From DATJBF01 sp035516795 (GTDB lineage Bacteria; Verrucomicrobiota; Verrucomicrobiia; Palsa-1439): a stretch of DNA of 64,000 nucleotides. The notes under the pieces are model-generated. The model was not told where the DNA came from. It saw only the letters and a program-made list of their open reading frames with translations, and did not search any database. The stretch covers positions 1 through 64,000 of the forward strand of contig DATIZX010000082.1 in the NCBI GenBank assembly GCA_035516795.1, given 5' to 3'. Shown in pieces: positions 40,900-49,859 of the stretch; within the stretch, counting starts at the first letter, position 1, and each line of letters begins with the position of its first letter. The translations under genes and the position numbers were made by a program.

Positions 40900-41243
40900 C
40901 CGGCTGTCCTCGGAAGTAGGTCGGTTTTCGCTGCGAAAAAGAAATCGCTTTCGGTGAGTCCATCGATTTTATGGGTCCAAATCGTAACCTTGACGTGTCC
41001 CCAGGCGAGATAAATATCCGGGTGATGATTCTGCCGCTCCGCCAATTCGCCGACGCGGTTCGTGAAAGCGAGCGCCTCTCGGAAGTTTTTGAACTTGTAT
41101 TCCTTCTCCAAGTGATGCTCGCCGACAAGCAGCCAGCCGTTATTGACAGCCTTGTGAAGCGCCTTCAATTCCTCGCCCCTCAGGGGTGGCACGCCGCCCT
41201 TACAGGGAACACATTCCTTTGCCGCCAGGTCTTGTGCGTCCAT
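40896..41243 (-). CDS. Pterin-4a-carbinolamine dehydratase
   Basis: A 115-aa PCD/DCoH protein that recycles tetrahydropterin after aromatic hydroxylation. The active-site pattern HHPDIYLAWGHVKVTIWTH (shown within family consensus (H)HHPd......V.l.LwTH) is intact. The N-terminus has CVPCKGG, the common lead 'C.pC.gg..pl' of bacterial PCDs. It follows the M20 peptidase on the same strand after 22 nt and has a GGGAGG ribosome site. No aromatic hydroxylase is in the window. Confidence 0.9.
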   Translation of the reverse strand: MDAQDLAAKECVPCKGGVPPLRGEELKALHKAVNNGWLLVGEHHLEKEYKFKNFREALAFTNRVGELAERQNHHPDIYLAWGHVKVTIWTHKIDGLTESDFFFAAKTDLLPRTAG

Positions 41244-41265
41244 GGATTCTGCCTCCCATTCCTAC

Positions 41266-42642
41266 CTAACTGCGATTCACGGTCTTGGCAAGTTCCTGCA
41301 ATAATTCGATGCTCATGGCGATGCCACGCTGAAAATTGCCGAGATCCATTTTCTCGTTGGGCGAATGCCAGTTGTCGTCGGGCAATCCGAGTCCCAGCAA
41401 AAGGATCTCACCGCGCAAATGGCGCTGGAACACATCGAGTATCGGCAACGAGCCTCCTTCGCGGCAGAGTACCGGCCGGCGGTGGAATGTCCGCTCCAGG
41501 GCGAGCAAAGCCGCGCGCGCTCCCGGACCATGGGGTGCGGTAAAAAACCATGGGGTGCTCTCACCGTTCATGGTGAGCCGCATGGATTTCGGACAGCGCC
41601 GGCGCAGATGACGCATCACCGAGCGGAGCACATATTCGGGGTGCTGGTTGGGCACGACGCGGCAGGTAATCTTGGCTGCGGCCCAAGCGGGCACAATGGT
41701 TTTGCCACCCGGGCCTTGGTAGCCACTGGTGAGTCCGTTGATTTCAAACGTCGGACGCGCCCAGCGTTGTTCCCAGGGCGTGAATCCCCTTTCGCCCCCC
41801 AAGGCGCGAACACCGAGAAAATCCCGGTACGCTTCCGCGTCAAACGGCAGGCGCTGCCACATGCGACGTTCCCAAGCCGCAATGGGGTTCACTCCCGTGT
41901 AAAATCCCGGTATGCGAACATGGCCATTATCGTCCACGCAAGCAGCCAGCAATTGCGACAGCACCAGCGCGGGATTGTCGACGCTGCCGCCGAACACGCC
42001 CGAGTGCAGATCGCGCGAGGGCCCGTCCACCCTGATTTCCATTCCCACAATGCCGCGCGTCGCGTAGGTGAGCGTCGGCTGGTTCTTCGCAAACATGCTC
42101 GTGTCGGAGACCACAATGTAATCGGCGCGAAACTGTTTCGCGCGCTGCTTCACGAACTTGATCAGATTGGCGCTGCCGACTTCCTCCTCTCCTTCGATCA
42201 GGAACGTGACATTGGTGGGCAGCGGCGTACCCGTCTTGAGATAGGCTTCCACCGCTTTCACATGGGCAAAAAACTGTCCCTTGTTGTCGGAGGCCCCTCG
42301 CCCGAATAATTTCCCGTCGCGCACGACCGGCGTGAAAGGCGGCGTCTTCCACAACTCGAACGGCTCCGGCGGCTGCACGTCGTAATGGCCATAAATCAGG
42401 ACGTGCGGCGCTCCAGAGCGATGACAAGAGACTCGTGCCGCCAGAATCGGATTGCCTTTGGTTGGGTACAGTTTGACATCCAGCCCGAGCGTGCGAAAAT
42501 GGCGCGCGAGCCAGTCCGCACACGCCAAAAGATCGCGACGATGGGCGGACTGAGCGGAAACGCTGGGGAAACGAACGAGTTGTTTCAGTTGCTCAACGGA
42601 TTGCCGACGGGTTTGTAAGAGATGTTTTTGGATCGTGACCAC
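41266..42642 (-). CDS. M20 family metallopeptidase (dipeptidase type)
   Basis: A 458-aa zinc exopeptidase. Metal ligands and catalytic residues are visible: His/Asp in LIYGHYDVQPP, the bridging Asp in RGASDNKGQ, the catalytic EE in LIEGEEEVGS, Asp in VVSDTSM, and the final His in DDNWHSPNEK. The lid domain begins at DLHSGVFGG. It most resembles bacterial CNDP-like M20 dipeptidases. Cytoplasmic, no signal peptide. Probably co-transcribed with the downstream pterin dehydratase gene. Confidence 0.88.
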   Translation of the reverse strand: MVTIQKHLLQTRRQSVEQLKQLVRFPSVSAQSAHRRDLLACADWLARHFRTLGLDVKLYPTKGNPILAARVSCHRSGAPHVLIYGHYDVQPPEPFELWKTPPFTPVVRDGKLFGRGASDNKGQFFAHVKAVEAYLKTGTPLPTNVTFLIEGEEEVGSANLIKFVKQRAKQFRADYIVVSDTSMFAKNQPTLTYATRGIVGMEIRVDGPSRDLHSGVFGGSVDNPALVLSQLLAACVDDNGHVRIPGFYTGVNPIAAWERRMWQRLPFDAEAYRDFLGVRALGGERGFTPWEQRWARPTFEINGLTSGYQGPGGKTIVPAWAAAKITCRVVPNQHPEYVLRSVMRHLRRRCPKSMRLTMNGESTPWFFTAPHGPGARAALLALERTFHRRPVLCREGGSLPILDVFQRHLRGEILLLGLGLPDDNWHSPNEKMDLGNFQRGIAMSIELLQELAKTVNRS

Positions 42643-42709
42643 AAGGACAACAAGGTAGCGGAGTTATCACAGCAAGTCAGCTTAATTGGATGGCTCTGGC
42701 GCCGCCGCG

Positions 42710-42718
42710 TGATATAAT
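42710..42718 (+). promoter_or_regulatory. Extended -10 promoter of the 560-aa gene
   Basis: TGATATAAT is a perfect extended -10 (TGnTATAAT). No good -35 is needed or seen. It ends 15 nt before the ATG at 42734, leaving a leader of about 8-9 nt without a Shine-Dalgarno. Confidence 0.5.
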
Positions 42719-42733
42719 GAGCGCCGTACTTTC

Positions 42734-44416
42734 ATGACAGACAGCGATTTACCTGAAGCCAATCCGGCACCCGCCGAGCATCAAGCGTTACCTTTGGAGG
42801 AACTGGCCTTCACTCCCCAGTGGGTCAAAAGCGCCGAGAAATCCTACACCGACCATGCCGGTGCAGAACCCCAACGGAAAGGCGAGGGTCGACAACATGC
42901 CGGGCGTGAGCGAAACCGGGGACCACGTCGCGAGCAAGGGCCGCCTTGGGACCGGCCCGCTGGCGCGGCGGAGCGGCGCGAGTCACGTCCAGAGCGTCAT
43001 TTCAGCGGCCGCCCACACGTTTCCGGCAAGGACCATCACCCACCGCCCGCGCATGCTCCGCAGACTCTCCCGGTGGAGATTGCGTTTCAAGCCGAGGAAA
43101 AAGGATTCGCGGCCATGATGGAGACCATGAAACAGTCGCCGCGGGCCTATGCGCTGTTTGATGTGGCGAAGCTGGTATTGAACAAGCCGGAGCGCCACCA
43201 CGTGAAATTCGTTCACAAGCCGGCCCCGGACGGGATTCGGCCTCCGCTTTTTCTTGTCATGCCGAGCGAGAGTGTTTTTCTCCGACAGGATGAAGCAGTG
43301 CGCTTCGCCATGCGCCATCACGCCGAAATGATCTACCGCGAAAAGAAGACACCGATCGAACCTCCAAAGGGAAACTTCACCTTTGTCAACCGTTGCGGAA
43401 TCACGGGCGTCTGGCTCGGACCGCCGAATTACCATGAATACCAAAGCCGTTTGGTTCGGCATCATCAGCAACGGCTGCGGCACATGCCCTTTGAAGAGTT
43501 TCGGTCGCGAATCCAAACGGTTAAGGACCCCGAAGCTATCAAGGTCTGGATGGACTCGATGAGTTTCAAAATGGAATACGAGTGCATTCTCGATGCTGAG
43601 CCGAAGCAATTTGCGACGCGGGACGAACTGGAAAGGCACTTTGTTGAGAATCATTTGGCGCAATTCGTTACGGCTGCGCCCGAGGTCCGGATGAGTGGCG
43701 TGGCCAGCCGACAACTGCACAATCCGGCGTTACTGGAATTGCTGCGATTAACCTGGCTGCAGGAACGCAAGTTCCCGATGAATACCGCGAATGAAATCCG
43801 CGGCAAACTTCGCCACGGCGGCTTCCATTTTTTCAAGGCCCCCAAAGGCATCACCTACATCAGCCACATCAAACCGCAACGCTTCGAGTCGATCGCGCAT
43901 TTGTCCGAGCAAATTCAGAAAATCATTTTGTTCTTGCGGGAACATTCCGGCTGCAAGCGCAAGCGGTTGCTGGCACATTTCTTTCCTCCAACACCAACTG
44001 CGGTCGCGGTGCCTGACGCCAGCGCCACCACGACCCAGCCCGTTGCGGCAGAGGAAACCAGTCCGGCTGCTGCGCCTTCTTCAGCCGTTTCCAACGAAGA
44101 AGAACGATTTCTTGCCGATCTGCATTGGCTCATTCAAGACGGCTACGTTGTCGAGTTCTCCGATGGACGGCTGTGGGCTTTACCCGACAAACCGCCTCAA
44201 CCCATTCCCGTCGCGAAGCCGGCCCCGACTGCAGCGCCAGAGGCAACCACCACGGTGTCCACAGAGAGCACATCTGCACCGACTACTGCAGAGACATCAG
44301 AAGCAGTCCCCCCGTCACCGCCTCCTGTATCTCCATCCGCCGAGATGCCGACGCAATCCGCTTCGCCCCCCGCCCCAGAGGGGCCTACGCCGAATCCACC
44401 AGATTCCGCATCGTAA
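42734..44416 (+). CDS. 560-aa protein of unknown function, disordered ends
   Basis: I do not recognise a named domain. Residues 1-115 are charged and low in hydrophobics (KGEGRQHAGRERNRGPRREQ); a folded core spans about 115-415 (MKQSPRAYALFDVAKLVLNK, FVNRCGITGVWLGPPNYHEY, GGFHFFKAPKGITYISHIKP). After an Ala/Pro/Thr linker, EERFLADLHWLIQDGYVVEFSDGRLWAL looks like a small winged helix. The last ~75 residues are Pro/Ser/Thr-rich. An RNA- or DNA-binding role is a guess based on charge and the possible winged helix. It ends 20 nt before the ABC ATPase gene. Start ATG 42734 fits the adjacent extended -10. Confidence 0.7.
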   Translation: MTDSDLPEANPAPAEHQALPLEELAFTPQWVKSAEKSYTDHAGAEPQRKGEGRQHAGRERNRGPRREQGPPWDRPAGAAERRESRPERHFSGRPHVSGKDHHPPPAHAPQTLPVEIAFQAEEKGFAAMMETMKQSPRAYALFDVAKLVLNKPERHHVKFVHKPAPDGIRPPLFLVMPSESVFLRQDEAVRFAMRHHAEMIYREKKTPIEPPKGNFTFVNRCGITGVWLGPPNYHEYQSRLVRHHQQRLRHMPFEEFRSRIQTVKDPEAIKVWMDSMSFKMEYECILDAEPKQFATRDELERHFVENHLAQFVTAAPEVRMSGVASRQLHNPALLELLRLTWLQERKFPMNTANEIRGKLRHGGFHFFKAPKGITYISHIKPQRFESIAHLSEQIQKIILFLREHSGCKRKRLLAHFFPPTPTAVAVPDASATTTQPVAAEETSPAAAPSSAVSNEEERFLADLHWLIQDGYVVEFSDGRLWALPDKPPQPIPVAKPAPTAAPEATTTVSTESTSAPTTAETSEAVPPSPPPVSPSAEMPTQSASPPAPEGPTPNPPDSAS

Positions 44417-44436
44417 GATAATGGAAGCGGTGGGAC

Positions 44437-45189
44437 ATGGCTGAGACAATTGTCGAGGTCCAGCATCTTCGCAAAGAGTTCGACGGAACGGTGGCGGTAG
44501 CCGACGTATCGTTCGTGGTCGAGCGTGGGGAAATCGTGGGCGTCCTTGGTCCGAACGGCGCCGGCAAGACCACCACGATCCAGGTCCTGCTCGGGTTGAC
44601 AACGGCCACGGCGGGCACGGTCCGGGTCTTTGGACGGGATTTGATGAAACACCGCGTGGAGATTCTCCAACGCTCCAATTTCTCTTCAGCCTACACAGGT
44701 TTGCCTTCTAATTTGAAGGTGCGAGAAAACCTTTTGATCTTTTCGAAGATTTACGGGGTCAAGGGGCATCGCGAGAAGATCGATCAGGTCCTGGATCTAT
44801 TCGAGATCAAACATCTACGCGACAAAATCACGGGCCATCTCTCTTCGGGAGAGTCCACGCGTGTCAATCTTTGCAAGGCGCTGCTGAACGATCCCGAGTT
44901 GCTGATGCTCGACGAGCCGACCGCCAGCCTCGACCCGGATATTGCCGACAAAGTCCGCAAACTCCTGCGGCGGATCCAGCGCGAGAAAGGGATGACCATG
45001 ATTTATACATCCCACAACATGCGCGACGTCGAAGAGGTATGCGACCGGGTGCTTTTCCTGCACAAAGGTCGGATCATCGCCGAAGGCACGCCGCAACAAG
45101 TGACCCATAAGTTCCGACAGAAATCGTTGGAGGACGTGTTCATTCGGGTAGCCCGCGGCGGCGATTTACTGGGAGGGGTGAGCGAATGA
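44437..45189 (+). CDS. ABC-2 type exporter, ATP-binding protein
   Basis: A 250-aa ATPase of the DrrA/NatA type. Walker A GPNGAGKTTT, the ABC signature as LSSGESTRV (second Gly of LSGGQ replaced by Ser), Walker B LLMLDEPTASLDPD and the switch His in YTSHNM. The C-terminus IIAEGTPQQV is typical. It overlaps the permease gene by ATGA, making a two-protein exporter. Substrate unknown; relatives move lipids, polysaccharides, drugs or ions. Confidence 0.9.
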   Translation: MAETIVEVQHLRKEFDGTVAVADVSFVVERGEIVGVLGPNGAGKTTTIQVLLGLTTATAGTVRVFGRDLMKHRVEILQRSNFSSAYTGLPSNLKVRENLLIFSKIYGVKGHREKIDQVLDLFEIKHLRDKITGHLSSGESTRVNLCKALLNDPELLMLDEPTASLDPDIADKVRKLLRRIQREKGMTMIYTSHNMRDVEEVCDRVLFLHKGRIIAEGTPQQVTHKFRQKSLEDVFIRVARGGDLLGGVSE

Positions 45190-45980
45190 ACTGGCGCCGC
45201 GTTGGAGCGCTGGTGTTGCGGTACACTTACCTGTACACGCGGAGCGTGCCGCGCGTGGCGGAGATGTTCTTCTGGCCGGTGATGGACCTGTTGGTCTGGG
45301 GTTTCATCACCGTTTACCTGCAGAGGCTTGGACATCAGGTGCCCGGGGCGGTGACATTCCTGCTCGGTTCGATGATTTTCTGGGACATCCTCTATCGGGC
45401 GCAACAGGCCGTCACGATCTCCTTTCTCGAAGACATCTGGGCGCGCAACCTCCTCAACCTTTTCGCCTCACCGATCCGCGTCGGCGAATTTATCGCCGCC
45501 ACCTATGTTGTCGGATTCGTGAAAATCCTCATTACCGTCGCTGTGCTCGCCGGGTTGGCGCTAGCTTTTTATTCATGGAATCTGTTCGCTATGGGCTTCA
45601 GTCTGATCCCGTTGTTCGTAAATCTGCTGCTAATGGGTTGGGCCGTCGGGATGGTGACGACCGCACTGATCATGCGCTGGGGACAATCCGCCGAAGCGCT
45701 GGCGTGGGGCATTCCTTTTCTCATCCAACCAGTCGCTGCGGTGTTTTACCCGCTTAGCGTCCTCCCGCACTGGGTGCAGCCGATCTCACTGGCAATTCCT
45801 GCCACCCACGTTTTTGAAGGCATGCGCCAGGTGTTGCGGGGTGATGGCTTGCCGGTGCACACTCTTGTGTGGGCGTTCTCGCTCAACGTGGTCTATCTTG
45901 TCATCGGGGCGGCCTTCTTCCGCCACATGTTTAATCTAGCCCGTGAAAAAGGGCTGCTTGCCAAGCTCGGGACGCAGTGA
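45186..45980 (+). CDS. ABC-2 type exporter, permease
   Basis: A 264-aa permease with six predicted helices and the ABC-2 pattern (PVMDLLVWGFITVYLQ, GSMIFWDILYRAQQAVTISFLEDIW given in parts, then PLSVLPHWVQPISLAIPATHVFEGMR). The last block is the conserved ABC-2 motif before the final helices. It is coupled to the ATPase upstream and forms a homodimeric exporter with it. Confidence 0.88.
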   Translation: MNWRRVGALVLRYTYLYTRSVPRVAEMFFWPVMDLLVWGFITVYLQRLGHQVPGAVTFLLGSMIFWDILYRAQQAVTISFLEDIWARNLLNLFASPIRVGEFIAATYVVGFVKILITVAVLAGLALAFYSWNLFAMGFSLIPLFVNLLLMGWAVGMVTTALIMRWGQSAEALAWGIPFLIQPVAAVFYPLSVLPHWVQPISLAIPATHVFEGMRQVLRGDGLPVHTLVWAFSLNVVYLVIGAAFFRHMFNLAREKGLLAKLGTQ

Positions 45981-46025
45981 TTTTGGGTGGCGTGACGCGG
46001 TGGCAAAGGGAAAGGCACGAGCGCG

Positions 46026-46196
46026 TCAACCGTGCGCCGCCAGCCAATCCGCCGCTTCGCTCCAGCTATGACGGCGGTGCGCCTTGCCATTCGCCGGCAA
46101 CCAGCGCAGCCCGCCCACGCTGACTGTCAACGTGCCGATTCCTTCCACTTTTGACAAATGATGAAGTGGAATCCGGTTCGGTCCACATCGATCCAT
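46026..46196 (-). CDS. Possible small protein in a 408-bp gap
   Basis: A 56-aa frame from ATG 46196: RIPLHHLSKVEGIGTLTVSVGG, then LRWLPANGKAHRRHSWSEAADWLAAHG, split here. The mixture of a hydrophobic beta-like stretch and a basic/aromatic tail looks protein-like and resembles short conserved verrucomicrobial ORFs, but I recognise no family. The rest of the 45981-46388 gap shows no other plausible gene. Confidence is low. Confidence 0.35.
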   Translation of the reverse strand: MDRCGPNRIPLHHLSKVEGIGTLTVSVGGLRWLPANGKAHRRHSWSEAADWLAAHG

Positions 46197-46388
46197 TGCC
46201 CAATATTCGCATAAACCCACTTCGCTGGACGGCCTCGTTGCCTGCCTTTCATCGATACGCTCCTGGTTCAGGCTATTGCCCAAGCGACCTCTCTGGAATC
46301 TGCTTGCCTGGGCTCCATGCGTCCACTGGCCGATAGCGCGACTGTTTTCGACTTGCACCAACGGGAAGACTCCCCTTAAGAAAGTTCC

Positions 46389-47555
46389 ATGCGCATCTTG
46401 GAAATCCGCGAGAAAACAGTTTCCATGGCTTCGGCCATCGCCAATGCGTATATCGATTTCTCGAAAATGACTTGCTCCGTCGTGGCGTTGATCACCGACA
46501 TGGTGCGCAATGGAAGACGTATCGTCGGTTACGGATTCAATTCCAATGGACGCTATGGCCAGGGGTCATTAATGCGCGAACGCTTTTTCCCCCGCCTGAT
46601 GGCGGCCGACCCCAAGGCCTTGCTGGATGAGACCGGAGACAATCTCGACCCGTTCCGTATTTGGGCGACGTTGATGAAAAATGAGAAGCCGGGGGGTCAC
46701 GGTGAACGGTCGGTCGCCGTGGGCACGATCGACATGGCGGTTTGGGACGCGGTGGCGAAGATCGCGGGCAAGCCGTTATACCAGTTATTGGCTGAGCGGT
46801 ACGGTGGCGGAAAACCGGATGCAAAGGTCTGGGTGTACGCCGCCGGAGGCTACTATTATCCCGGCAAAGACCTGAGCGCCCTGAAGCAGGAAATGAAAAC
46901 TTACCGGGACATGGGTTATCAGGTTGTGAAAATGAAGATCGGCGGCGCGCCTTTGGAGAAAGACCTACGCCGGATCGAAGCCGTGATCGAAATTGTCGGT
47001 GAAGGCAAAAACTTGGCAGTCGATGCAAACGGCCGGTTCGACCTCGAAACTGCGATTGCCTATGGCGAGGCGATGAAACCCTATGGTCTGTTCTGGTACG
47101 AAGAGGCTGGCGATCCGCTGGACTACGCACTGCAAGCCGAACTTTCCAAGCGTTATCCATTGCCAATGGCCACCGGTGAGAATCTATTTTCGCATCAGGA
47201 TGCGCGCAACTTGATCCGATATGGCGGCATGAATCCCGAACGCGATTGGCTGCAATTCGACTGCGCGCTCTCGTATGGATTGGTCGAATACCTTCGAACA
47301 CTGGAGGTATTGAAGCAACACGGCTGGTCGCGTCGGCGGGTCGTACCGCATGGCGGACATCAAATGTCGCTCAATATCGCGGCCGGATTGCATCTCGGCG
47401 GCAACGAATCCTATCCCGGTGTTTTCCAACCGTTCGGCGGATTCGCCGACGGCATTGCCGTCGAGAATGGATACGTCGGCTTACCAGATGCGCCGGGCGT
47501 TGGTTTCGAAACCAAGTCGGATCTGTACGCCGTCATGAAATCTTTGGGCGAGTAA
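46389..47555 (+). CDS. tarD: Enolase-superfamily dehydratase, probably D-tartrate dehydratase
   Basis: A 388-aa mandelate-racemase-group enzyme. The KxK acid/base motif is QVVKMKIGG, metal ligands lie in AVDANGRFD, WYEEAGDPLDY and ATGENLFS, and the His base is in VVPHGGHQMSLNIAAGL. This last region plus GGNESYPGVFQPFGGFADGIAVE and LPDAPGVGFE is very close to the known D(-)-tartrate dehydratase of Bradyrhizobium. Product would be oxaloacetate. The neighbouring dctA fits tartrate uptake. Start ATG 46389 has weak upstream signals. Confidence 0.75.
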   Translation: MRILEIREKTVSMASAIANAYIDFSKMTCSVVALITDMVRNGRRIVGYGFNSNGRYGQGSLMRERFFPRLMAADPKALLDETGDNLDPFRIWATLMKNEKPGGHGERSVAVGTIDMAVWDAVAKIAGKPLYQLLAERYGGGKPDAKVWVYAAGGYYYPGKDLSALKQEMKTYRDMGYQVVKMKIGGAPLEKDLRRIEAVIEIVGEGKNLAVDANGRFDLETAIAYGEAMKPYGLFWYEEAGDPLDYALQAELSKRYPLPMATGENLFSHQDARNLIRYGGMNPERDWLQFDCALSYGLVEYLRTLEVLKQHGWSRRRVVPHGGHQMSLNIAAGLHLGGNESYPGVFQPFGGFADGIAVENGYVGLPDAPGVGFETKSDLYAVMKSLGE

Positions 47556-47571
47556 ACACCTGTAGCACATG

Positions 47572-47629
47572 TGTAGCCGCAGGCTTTAGCCTGCGCCCGG
47601 GAAACGCACCTGTAAAAGGTGCGGCTACA
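47572..47629. repeat. Cloverleaf-like palindromic intergenic element
   Basis: Outer arms TGTAGCCGC ... GCGGCTACA enclose two small hairpins, AGGC-TTTA-GCCT and GCACCT-GTAAA-AGGTGC. It sits in the 86-bp gap between tarD and dctA and would fold as a three-arm junction in RNA or DNA. It looks like a dispersed REP/ERIC-type repeat that could attenuate or stabilise the operon mRNA. Confidence 0.55.
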
Positions 47630-47641
47630 TTGAGGCAAAGA

Positions 47642-48919
47642 ATGCACAAGCCAAGAACCAGACTGTCGAAATTCGTTGGCCATCTTTATTTTCAGGTGGT
47701 TTTGGGTGTTCTGATCGGCATCCTCATTGGATTTATCTGGCCGCATTGGGGTGCCTCCCTCAAACCCCTCGGTGATGGATTCATTAAACTGATCAAGATG
47801 CTGTTGGCGCCGATCATCTTCGGCACAATCGTCGTCGGCATCGCCCGAATGGGAAACCTCAAAGAAGTGGGACGCGTCGGCGTCAAGGCGCTGGTGTATT
47901 TCGAGATTGTCTCGACGTTCGCGCTCGCCATTGGACTGGTGGTTGTGAACGTATTGCAGCCGGGAACCGGCATGAATGTGGATGTGGCGACGCTTGATAC
48001 GAAATCACTGGGGGCCTACACCTCCGTCGCCAAATCGGAAGGGGTCGTCAGTTTCTTCATGAACATCATTCCTGACAGCGTGGTGGACGCGTTTGCCCGC
48101 GGCAGCATACTGCAGGTGATTCTATTTTCAGTGCTGTTCGGTCTGGCGCTCGCACAGCTTCCTGACCGCGGAAAAGCCGTCGTAGATGTGATTGACGCCT
48201 TGCTCCAGGGACTGTTCGGCATCGTGCGCATGATCATGCGGTTGGCTCCCCTTGGCGCGCTCGGCGCGATGGCGTTCACCGTCGGAACATACGGGATGGG
48301 AACCTTGCTTTCCTTTGGCCGGCTGATGGCCGGCGTCTATATCACCAGCCTGATATTCATCATTGTCATCCTCGGCAGCATTGCTTGGTTCAGCCGCGTC
48401 TCACTCTGGAAGTTCCTCAAATACATCAAGGATGAAATTGTCATCACCTTCGCCACCTGTTCCACAGAAGTGGTGCTGCCGCGCATGATGGTCAAACTGG
48501 AGAAGCTCGGCTGCGCCCAACCGGTCGTTGGAATGGTTCTGCCCGCGGGTTACACATTCAACGCAGATGGCACTTCGATTTATCTGACGATGGCGGCGAT
48601 CTTCATCGCGCAAGCCACCAATACGCACTTGTCATTGGGAGATCAGCTTCTCGTATTGGGAGTGCTCGTGTTCACCTCCAAAGGTTCCGCAGGCGTCGCT
48701 GGCGCGGGATTCGTCACGCTGGCAGCCACGCTGGCGTCGATGAACAAGATTCCCGTGGCGGGGCTGGCGCTGCTATTGGGCGTCGATCGTTCCATCAACG
48801 AAGCCCGTGCCGTGACGAACCTCATCGGCAACGGTATCGCGACCATTGCCGTTGCCCGATGGGAAAACGCGTTTGACGAAAAACAAGCGGGTGCTGTTCT
48901 GAACGGCAAACTCCCCTGA
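47642..48919 (+). CDS. dctA: C4-dicarboxylate (DctA-type) symporter
   Basis: A 425-aa dicarboxylate/amino acid:cation symporter (DAACS). Eight helices with two re-entrant hairpins; HP1 contains ITFATCSTEVVLPRMM, and TM7 has PAGYTFNADGTSIYLTMAAIF, almost the DctA form; HP2 is VFTSKGSAGVAGAGFVTLAATL. These are the DctA rather than GltP signatures. ATG 47642 is the start; a longer frame upstream runs through tarD and the repeat. Position after the tartrate dehydratase suggests tartrate or related C4 uptake. Confidence 0.88.
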   Translation: MHKPRTRLSKFVGHLYFQVVLGVLIGILIGFIWPHWGASLKPLGDGFIKLIKMLLAPIIFGTIVVGIARMGNLKEVGRVGVKALVYFEIVSTFALAIGLVVVNVLQPGTGMNVDVATLDTKSLGAYTSVAKSEGVVSFFMNIIPDSVVDAFARGSILQVILFSVLFGLALAQLPDRGKAVVDVIDALLQGLFGIVRMIMRLAPLGALGAMAFTVGTYGMGTLLSFGRLMAGVYITSLIFIIVILGSIAWFSRVSLWKFLKYIKDEIVITFATCSTEVVLPRMMVKLEKLGCAQPVVGMVLPAGYTFNADGTSIYLTMAAIFIAQATNTHLSLGDQLLVLGVLVFTSKGSAGVAGAGFVTLAATLASMNKIPVAGLALLLGVDRSINEARAVTNLIGNGIATIAVARWENAFDEKQAGAVLNGKLP

Positions 48920-48920
48920 T

Positions 48921-49853
48921 TCAATCGGTCGGCTTTGGTTTCGATACAAAGGCGACGAATCTGTCCTCAAATTCCTGCAGCTCGTGTTCCTTACCGTAGA
49001 CTTCCCGCCAAGCTGAATCGAAATGTGCGCCCTGACTCTGCAGCTTGAGAAACTGCATGAGACGGTCCATCCCGCCGTATTGGAAATACAAAAAGGTGAT
49101 CAACCGCTCCGATTCAGTGTAAAAAGCTATCACCTCTTCTTGATCCTTCGGATAATCGACAGCGCTGGTCAGGTCTTTCAAGGTGATGAAGTGGTCTGGA
49201 TCCACGTGGTCGCGAATATTGGTCAGCCTGTAATTCCGCATCTTCAAATAAGTGCGGTAAACTCGAATGCCCTCGAATTCGGCCAAACCTTCATTGAACC
49301 AAAGCGGGATATCGCCACCCACAAACCGATGAAGAACGAGATGCGTCATTTCGTGTGGCAACGTCGTTCCTTGAAACTTGAAATGCGGACGCGAAGCGAA
49401 AAAGAGTTCACGCCCCGTGCACCACCCGCCGGTCCAAGGTTCCAGTTTGCCATTGCTAACGAATTCATGCCAGACCGGTTCGTTCAGGAACACATAGATG
49501 TGGCACTTACGCTCGAAAGAGTCCTGCGTAATCTGCAAGTCCTTCTTGATTCTGTCGTAGGACCATTCCGCCACATTCACGAGCTGGGTCACCGCAAAGC
49601 CAGACTCGGTATGAAAAATGAAATGATCGCTCTCACTGTGCTCCCATTTGACTGTCGCAAGTTTCAACGCGGCGTCACCCTGCCGCGACACGCTGCGCTC
49701 GCTCAACTGGTCGAACGGCAGTATTTTGAAACGGTATTCTCCCAGCGACGACGTGTCGTCTACGTCCTGTGCCACCGCATGAAAGGAAAGGAGAATGCTG
49801 AGCAGAACCAGCAATGTTCGGAACCTGGGTCCTCTTTCACCGAGATTTGTCAA
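48921..49853 (-). CDS. Secreted gluzincin (peptidase MA-like)
   Basis: A 310-aa exported protein with a signal peptide (about 12-28, TLLVLLSILLSFHAVAQ). The zinc-protease motif is TLPHEMTHLVLHRF (HExxH), with the third ligand Glu in WFNEGLAEFEG about 20 residues later, the gluzincin arrangement of peptidase MA-like domains. DHFIFHTESGF upstream fits that family. Substrate unknown; a cell-envelope role is likely. Six nt after nadE, same strand, so probably co-transcribed despite the different roles. Confidence 0.78.
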   Translation of the reverse strand: MTNLGERGPRFRTLLVLLSILLSFHAVAQDVDDTSSLGEYRFKILPFDQLSERSVSRQGDAALKLATVKWEHSESDHFIFHTESGFAVTQLVNVAEWSYDRIKKDLQITQDSFERKCHIYVFLNEPVWHEFVSNGKLEPWTGGWCTGRELFFASRPHFKFQGTTLPHEMTHLVLHRFVGGDIPLWFNEGLAEFEGIRVYRTYLKMRNYRLTNIRDHVDPDHFITLKDLTSAVDYPKDQEEVIAFYTESERLITFLYFQYGGMDRLMQFLKLQSQGAHFDSAWREVYGKEHELQEFEDRFVAFVSKPKPTD

Positions 49854-49859
49854 ATCGGC

